From an uncultured Bacilli bacterium (GTDB lineage: Bacteria; Bacillota_I; Bacilli_A; RF39; UBA660): a DNA stretch of 64,000 nucleotides. The position numbers and the translations under genes were made by a program. A model generated the notes under the pieces. It did no database searches, had not been told where the DNA came from, and was given only the letters and a program-made list of their open reading frames with translations. The stretch spans positions 248,001 to 312,000 of the forward strand of contig CAJUBJ010000001.1 in NCBI GenBank assembly GCA_910584655.1. Reading direction: 5' to 3'. Shown here in pieces: positions 59,214-64,000 of the stretch (its first letter is position 1; the number at the start of each line of letters is the position of its first letter).

Positions 59214-61906
59214 TTTTTAGGAATATTTAATTCATATATTTTTATATCGTCTATTTCATCAGTTGGTACGTTAGTTTGACTAGAAGATTTTTTTCCTTTG
59301 ATATATTTCATAAAATAGTCTAATTCTAGGTATGATTGTCTGCTTTCGTTGGCAAATATATTTATAATGTTATTATTTGGTAAGGTTATTGATGCCCAGT
59401 CATCTCCTATGATAATACTTTTTATATTGCTTGAATCTTTTAATAGTCTGAATTCACTTTTTTTTCGCTCTTGTTCTTCTTTAGAACCTGTGAAACAAGC
59501 TAATGCTCGAAGACGATTAATTTGAGCTAAGATATTTTCGTCTATTTCATCTTTGATATATTCTACAGGATAATTTCTTGGTCTTTCATATGTATCTTCT
59601 TGATCTTGTAAACTTATATCACGAGGAGAAACTAAATCTTTGTAGTCTCTTGAAGTAATCATCAAAGCAGGGTAATGTTCTCCAAAATCTGTTGTGAAAC
59701 TTTTACTAGGTTCTATTGATACTTCTTGAAGAAATTGTTCTTCTTCATTATCGTATAAATGAACAAATGTGTCCCAATGATATCCACTATATATATTTAT
59801 TGGTTCCCTAAATAGCACTGGATTAACAGGTTGGAATCTTTGACTGAAATAATCATTTTCTAAAATACCAGCTTTATTACAAACTACATAATCTATTGGA
59901 CAATCACTATTAGTTGTTAAGTTAATCATTTTTTTAGCCATAAGTTCAATTAAATCAACAATTTTTTTCATACTTTCTAAATCTTCTTGATTTTCAGGAA
60001 TAACTTTATTATTTAAACATCTTATACCATTAATCATTAAAATATTATTTTTTCTGAAACAAGATGCTCTTGCAATTAAATTGTTATTTTTATCAGTTAT
60101 TCTTATAACATATCCATCTTTATGTAAAAGACTAAAGAAGAAAAAGTCATTTTCATTTACAGAAACAAAGAAGCATGTTTTAGTATCAACTCCACATGTG
60201 AATACTTCAGGATCATTGTTATGATAACGCATAAGTGAATAGTCGGCCAGCTTTACGTCACAATTAAATGGTAAGCTACTAGTTCTTGTTCTTTCTGATC
60301 TAATACATAAATCGATAACTTTTCTAATTCTTTTTTTGATGTCTTCAGTAGTGACAGCTAGTCCTGAAAATTGATTATAATTAATTATTTTTGATAATCT
60401 GTCTAAACCTATAAGAGCTATAGAAATATCATCGATATAATCATAAAGATTAGCGTTTTTTATTATTTCACTAATATTTTCGATTGTTATCTTTTTTAAA
60501 TCAACACATGAATATATGGCACTGAAGTTATTAATTATTTTAGTAATTTCATTTATATCGATATTACCAGCTAGATATGCCCAAAGTAGGCCATCTTCAA
60601 TTAAAAATTTCTTTAGTACTTTAAATGCTTCAGGTGTAAGACTATTTATAGCTGATAGATTAATATTTTCTATTAATGTTTTTGTTTTTTCGCTATCTAA
60701 CCATTTATCTTTATCAATTTCATATGTATCTTCTTCTGTTTGAGATAGTGGAATTGTTGTAGTCATAAAATTATTTAATATATATACTTGTTGTTTATAT
60801 AAATTATATAAAGCATTGTGAATAGAACGTAGTTTTTTTAACGTTTTGTTATATTCTAAACATTCTTCTTTTTGTTCTTGTGTAAGACGATTAGGTACTT
60901 CAAATATAAATTCGTTATTTTTTATAGAAATAGATGCATTAGCTTTGTACATAACAGTACTTATTTCTTCTAAAAGACTCATATCGACTCTTTTAATAAA
61001 CTGTTTAATACGATTAAATTCTTCACTATCTTGCGTAGAATTACTTTGTTTACATTTTACTTTGTATTCTAAGATCTTGATAATAAGTTCTTTTTCTTCT
61101 TTGCTTGCATCGCTGAATAATTTATTTAATTTTGGTGCAAAGTTTCTATCAAGACGACTTATATATTTTTCTTTTTCAAATTCATTATAAACATTTGGCT
61201 TTTTGATTCCTAAAATTTTTGTTAATTCATTTTTATAATTTTTTCTTGTTGTTGCTAGGATAATTCTACTTAAAATATTTTCATCAATTACAATATCAAG
61301 TTTATCACAAATAATATTTTCAATTCTTTTTCTTAAAGCTGGAGTTGATAAAATGTAGTTTAAAAATGAGGCACTTGATAGAAGCTTTTGTGTGTTACTT
61401 CTTGTTATTTTAATGGTTGTTGCTTTTAGACTTTCGGTCTTTTCGCTAATTATATTTTTTATATATGCTTCTTTAAACTTACTTGTAGCTCTTCTTATTA
61501 TTTCTTTTAGTTTTGCTCGTGATGTTTGAGCTTTTTCTTCGTGCTCAAAGTCTTCTTTAGGATTTGGTTTTAAATTTAATAAAATATCTTTAAGATCTTT
61601 AAAATCCATATCCATAACTTTACAAATTAATTCTAAATCTTTTTTGTATATACGTAATGTACTTAATAAACCATTTTTTTTAATACTATTTTCTAAAATA
61701 CTATAGAATCCGTGTGGTAAAGTTTGATTTGTTGTTAAGACTTCATCGTACTTTTTTGTTGCGTATATAATAGCAGTTTTTTTGTAAGTATCAATTGTCA
61801 TTTCTGGTATGTTGGCAAATAATTCTATTAAACGTTTGTTACCAAAACATGCTTGTGTAGTATCATTTATGTATTTTTCTTTTATAGCAGAAATATTTCC
61901 TTTCAT
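59210..61906 (-). CDS. 898-residue soluble protein, unknown
   Basis: A large cytoplasmic-looking protein with no signal or membrane segment. The first 500 residues are helical and basic. Around residues 550-680 an alpha/beta domain appears (TCGVDTKTCFFVSVNENDFF, YVIRITDKNNNLIARASCF, NNILMINGIRC) that looks like an acetyltransferase-like or ligand-binding fold, but no motif is decisive. The C-terminus is beta-rich with an acidic tail. ATG 61906 is favoured over 61957 by AGGGGTGG just upstream. It has one of the best promoters in the window and shares a terminator with trxA. No family recognised. Confidence 0.65.
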   Translation of the reverse strand: MKGNISAIKEKYINDTTQACFGNKRLIELFANIPEMTIDTYKKTAIIYATKKYDEVLTTNQTLPHGFYSILENSIKKNGLLSTLRIYKKDLELICKVMDMDFKDLKDILLNLKPNPKEDFEHEEKAQTSRAKLKEIIRRATSKFKEAYIKNIISEKTESLKATTIKITRSNTQKLLSSASFLNYILSTPALRKRIENIICDKLDIVIDENILSRIILATTRKNYKNELTKILGIKKPNVYNEFEKEKYISRLDRNFAPKLNKLFSDASKEEKELIIKILEYKVKCKQSNSTQDSEEFNRIKQFIKRVDMSLLEEISTVMYKANASISIKNNEFIFEVPNRLTQEQKEECLEYNKTLKKLRSIHNALYNLYKQQVYILNNFMTTTIPLSQTEEDTYEIDKDKWLDSEKTKTLIENINLSAINSLTPEAFKVLKKFLIEDGLLWAYLAGNIDINEITKIINNFSAIYSCVDLKKITIENISEIIKNANLYDYIDDISIALIGLDRLSKIINYNQFSGLAVTTEDIKKRIRKVIDLCIRSERTRTSSLPFNCDVKLADYSLMRYHNNDPEVFTCGVDTKTCFFVSVNENDFFFFSLLHKDGYVIRITDKNNNLIARASCFRKNNILMINGIRCLNNKVIPENQEDLESMKKIVDLIELMAKKMINLTTNSDCPIDYVVCNKAGILENDYFSQRFQPVNPVLFREPINIYSGYHWDTFVHLYDNEEEQFLQEVSIEPSKSFTTDFGEHYPALMITSRDYKDLVSPRDISLQDQEDTYERPRNYPVEYIKDEIDENILAQINRLRALACFTGSKEEQERKKSEFRLLKDSSNIKSIIIGDDWASITLPNNNIINIFANESRQSYLELDYFMKYIKGKKSSSQTNVPTDEIDDIKIYELNIPKK

Positions 61907-61928
61907 AAAACCACCCCTAATTGTCAAG

Positions 61929-61957
61929 ATTTTAGCATGGTGTCTATTTATAGTCAA
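61929..61957 (-). promoter_or_regulatory. Sigma-A promoter of the 898-residue protein gene
   Basis: On the reverse strand TTGACT, 17 bases, TAAAAT with TG (TGCTAAAAT). It overlaps the upstream region of the divergent nitroreductase promoter. Confidence 0.75.
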
Positions 61958-61970
61958 ATTTTGCTATATA

Positions 61971-61979
61971 TGTTATACT
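61971..61979 (+). promoter_or_regulatory. Extended -10 promoter of the nitroreductase gene
   Basis: TGTTATACT, 16 bases before ATG 61996, giving an almost leaderless transcript. Its -35 region coincides with the -35 of the divergent promoter. Confidence 0.55.
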
Positions 61980-61995
61980 TTTTATGGTGATTATA

Positions 61996-62520
61996 ATGGA
62001 ACTAAGTAAAGCAATTTCAGATAGAAGAAGTATTAGAAAGTATTTGGATGATGAAGTTAGTGAAGAGATATTAATAGATGCAATTAAGATGGGGATAAAG
62101 GCACCTAGTGCACACAATAGGCAACCTTGGAAGTTTAAAGTTTTAAGTAAGAATGAGAAAAACATGATAGCCGATGCGTTATATAATAAAACAAAAGATA
62201 TAGTTGGTCATACTGGACCTCATACTTCTAATATTATTAGAGAAGTTCCTAATATGATAATGATATTTATTGATAATCAAAATATTGAAAATAGGGATAT
62301 GGATATAATATCTATTGGTGCTTGTATAGAAAATATTATTTTATATTTAACTGATAAAGGGCTTGGGACTTTGTGGATTGCAAATACAAACTTGATTAGT
62401 GAAGAAATAAAAGAGATAGTTAATACTTCTTATGAAACTGTTTCTTGTATAGGAGTAGGGTATAAGAACCAAGATCCTCATGAAAGACCAAGAAAAAATA
62501 TAAGTGAAGTTTTATTGTAG
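61996..62520 (+). CDS. Nitroreductase-family flavoprotein
   Basis: A 174-residue FMN-dependent nitroreductase-family protein. Signatures are SDRRSIRKYLDDEV at the N-terminus, APSAHNRQPWKFKV (FMN contact), and SIGACIENIILYLTDKGLGT; the C-terminal GVGYKNQDPHERPR is also typical. The physiological electron acceptor is unknown. GGTGAT sets ATG 61996. Its stop runs into the GGAGGAG of the next gene, so they form an operon. Confidence 0.88.
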   Translation: MELSKAISDRRSIRKYLDDEVSEEILIDAIKMGIKAPSAHNRQPWKFKVLSKNEKNMIADALYNKTKDIVGHTGPHTSNIIREVPNMIMIFIDNQNIENRDMDIISIGACIENIILYLTDKGLGTLWIANTNLISEEIKEIVNTSYETVSCIGVGYKNQDPHERPRKNISEVLL

Positions 62521-62529
62521 GAGGAGTTT

Positions 62530-63300
62530 ATGGAAAATATGATTTTTTTTAATAGAGAAGAGATGTTTCAGAAGGCGATGAATATTTTGGATAACTATGA
62601 TGATTATACTAAATATCATTGTTTGAGAGTTGGCATGTATACAGCAATATTTATGATATTTTTAAAAGAAAATAATTTAGTACCAAGTATGCTTGAAAAT
62701 TATAGTCTTAGAGATATTAAGGATATTATTTACGCAGGATTTGTTCATGATATTGGAAAAATATCTGTTACTGATTCTATAATTAATAATGAAGATAAAT
62801 TGACTAAAGATGAATGGGAACAAATTAAAGATCATACCTTGGTTGGTGCGATGTTTTTTAGAGATGATATTTTTAAAATGATTTATGATGGTATATTGAT
62901 GCATCATGAGAGAATGGATGGTACTGGTTATCCTTTAGGATTGAAAGATGAAGATATCCCAATTGTTGCTAGAATTGTTGCTATTGCTGATTCTTTTGAT
63001 GCAATGACCGATAAGCGAAGCTATGTTAAAAGAGAAGCTATGAGTTTAGATGAGTATATGGTAGAAATACAAAAAAGTATGGGTAGTCAGTTTGATAGTT
63101 TACTGACAGAATTGTTTTTGAGGATGTGTAAAGATTCTAAATATGATAAAGTATTGTACATAAAGAATGATGAGAATAATTTTTTGAAAATAGTGGAGTC
63201 AATTCATAAATGGATTTGTAGTGATGAAGATACGGAAATTGGTTTTGTTAGAAAAAATAATGAGTATAAAATTGTGGAAAAAAATAACGATTTAAACTAA
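62530..63300 (+). CDS. HD-GYP domain protein, probable c-di-GMP phosphodiesterase
   Basis: A 256-residue HD-GYP protein. It shows the HD doublet in GFVHDIGKISV, the His pair in MHHERMDGTGYP, the GYP motif (GTGYPLGLKDEDIP) and VAIADSFDAMTDKRSY. This set is that of cyclic di-GMP phosphodiesterases. There is no sensor or receiver domain. The C-terminal 60 residues are unrecognised. GGAGGAG before the ATG; it is co-transcribed with the nitroreductase gene. No GGDEF gene is in the window. Confidence 0.85.
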   Translation: MENMIFFNREEMFQKAMNILDNYDDYTKYHCLRVGMYTAIFMIFLKENNLVPSMLENYSLRDIKDIIYAGFVHDIGKISVTDSIINNEDKLTKDEWEQIKDHTLVGAMFFRDDIFKMIYDGILMHHERMDGTGYPLGLKDEDIPIVARIVAIADSFDAMTDKRSYVKREAMSLDEYMVEIQKSMGSQFDSLLTELFLRMCKDSKYDKVLYIKNDENNFLKIVESIHKWICSDEDTEIGFVRKNNEYKIVEKNNDLN

Positions 63301-63313
63301 TCGTTATTTTTGA
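63281..63313. terminator. Bidirectional terminator
   Basis: A 12-bp stem (AAAATAACGATT with AATCGTTATTTT) holding the stop codons of both convergent genes. Confidence 0.85.
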
Positions 63314-63662
63314 TGTTATCAGTAGCTTGGTTAGCTGCTTCTATATAAGCTCTTAATAATCCTCCAGCACCAAGTTTTGTTCCTCCAAAATATCTTATAA
63401 CAGCAACTAAATGATTATTTAATCCTTTTCTTTCTAAAATATTGTAAATTGGTAATCCAGCGGTGTTGGTCGGTTCTTTATCATCAGTTTTTTTTGCAGT
63501 GTTATTTACTTTGTATGCATAGGGAATATGACGAGCTTTTTTATGTTCTTTTTTTAATGATTCTATTATATTCTTTGCTTCTTCTTGAGAAGTTATTTCA
63601 TAACATAAGCCAATAAATTTGGACTTTTTTATTTCAATTAAAGATTCTTTTAGTAATTTCAT
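63297..63662 (-). CDS. IMPACT (YigZ/UPF0029) family protein, N-domain only
   Basis: A 121-residue protein covering only the UPF0029 domain. Family motifs are SKFIGLCYEITSQEEA, the HIPYAYKV strand, EPTNTAGLPI and VIRYFGGTKLGAGGLLRAY. Usual YigZ proteins are about 200 residues with a second ferredoxin-like domain (DUF1949), which is absent; the frame ends cleanly at a terminator. Its role, possibly translation-linked, is not established. GAGGTG precedes the ATG. Confidence 0.88.
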   Translation of the reverse strand: MKLLKESLIEIKKSKFIGLCYEITSQEEAKNIIESLKKEHKKARHIPYAYKVNNTAKKTDDKEPTNTAGLPIYNILERKGLNNHLVAVIRYFGGTKLGAGGLLRAYIEAANQATDNIKNND

Positions 63663-63681
63663 AAATTACACCTCATATAAA

Positions 63682-63690
63682 ATTATAACA
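63682..63690 (-). promoter_or_regulatory. Extended -10 promoter of the IMPACT-family gene
   Basis: TGTTATAAT on the reverse strand, 20 bases before its ATG. Confidence 0.55.
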
Positions 63691-63736
63691 TAAACTTTAA
63701 ATTTATAGTAATTTATAGAAAGTTTAGATATATATA

Positions 63737-63765
63737 TTTTATTTTAGGTGAATTTAGGGTATAAT
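63737..63765 (+). promoter_or_regulatory. Promoter of the tyrosine phosphatase gene
   Basis: TTTTAT, 17 bases, TATAAT, about 28 bases before ATG 63794. Confidence 0.5.
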
Positions 63766-63793
63766 TTAAGATAGTATAAATGGTGGTGGATAT

Positions 63794-64000
63794 ATGTATA
63801 ATATTTTGTTTATTTGTTATGGCAATATCTGCCGTAGTCCGATGGCTGAAATGATTTTTAAAGATTTAATTTATAAAAATAATAAAAGATATAAATTTAG
63901 TTGTGCATCACGAGCAACTAGTATTGAAGAACTTGGCAATGATATCTATCCTCAAGCTAAAAATAAGTTAATAGAAAACGGAATTAAAGTAGAAAGACAT
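63794..64000 (+). CDS. Low-molecular-weight protein tyrosine phosphatase (3' end outside window)
   Basis: The first 69 codons of a low-molecular-weight tyrosine phosphatase. The P-loop is at the N-terminus: Cys and Arg of the CxGNxCRS motif are present in FICYGNICRSPMAE. The following SCASRATSIEELGNDIYPQA matches the family's second strand and loop. The general-acid Asp lies beyond the window. GGTGGTGG precedes ATG 63794. Target proteins, such as tyrosine kinases of the envelope or arginine-phosphate systems, cannot be judged here. Confidence 0.88.
   Translation, partial: MYNILFICYGNICRSPMAEMIFKDLIYKNNKRYKFSCASRATSIEELGNDIYPQAKNKLIENGIKVERH

Overview
The window is a gene-dense, very AT-rich stretch of chromosome from a low-GC Gram-positive bacterium of the Bacilli lineage. 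TGA is used as a normal stop (ends of the genes at 2510, 10641, 33511, 41075 and 49445, and of rnhC), so this is the standard code and not a Mycoplasma-type code. Spore genes (SpoVID, YsxE, YlbJ and a YjcZ-like micro-protein) show ancestry in a spore former. Many InlB-type repeats and reduced versions of Bacillus operons suggest an uncultured, probably gut-associated Bacilli lineage of the RF39/Erysipelotrichales kind; that placement is inference. No tRNA, rRNA, CRISPR array, transposase or prophage gene was seen, and no gene-free gap exceeds 300 bases.

Layout. 1-3.5 kb: end of obg, a flavoprotein, and a transglutaminase-like protein. 3.6-11.3 kb: two exported InlB-repeat proteins, then a four-gene Tad-type secretion operon (MinD-like ATPase, CpaF, TadB, TadC) with no pilin or peptidase beside it. 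11.3-14.4 kb: small coiled protein, UbiB-like kinase, membrane-anchored protein. 14.4-16.6 kb: ruvA, a 5'-nucleotidase-like HAD gene, ruvB. 16.6-20.2 kb: two unknowns, a LysR regulator, a PHP phosphoesterase. 20.2-25.5 kb: ireB-ruvX-yrzB-mltG-trmR-trhP1-trhP2-greA, the Bacillus yrr operon without udk; trmR and the trhP pair would make 5-methoxyuridine at the tRNA wobble base. 25.5-32.3 kb: tig, an unknown membrane protein, lon, spoVID, ysxE, a shortened form of the Bacillus tig-clpX-lon-hem-spoVID-ysxE region. 32.3-37.9 kb: exported proteins with a shared domain, ylbJ facing ylbL, an HD hydrolase and a 26-residue membrane peptide. 38-41 kb: mutS plus an unknown. 41-51 kb: a 1623-residue HD-domain protein, a 55-residue partner, several unknowns, nusB, a second transglutaminase-like protein. 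51-57 kb: peptide deformylase, YjcZ-like peptide, SEDS glycosyltransferase, comEA-comEC, holA. 57-64 kb: rnhC divergent from cvpA-trxA, an 898-residue unknown, nitroreductase, HD-GYP protein, short IMPACT-family protein and the start of a low-molecular-weight tyrosine phosphatase.

Regulation is compact. Rho-independent hairpins follow most transcription units and often contain the stop codon. Many promoters are extended -10 boxes of the type TGnTATAAT lying just behind the T-run of the previous terminator, with leaders of only about 10-20 bases.

The most unusual signals are: paired cysteines in many exported proteins (B-repeats, ComEA, the SEDS loop, several anchored proteins), which suggests extracytoplasmic disulfides; the pilin-less Tad operon; two giant unknown soluble proteins; and a comEC frame with no ordinary start codon ahead of its first hydrophobic segment.
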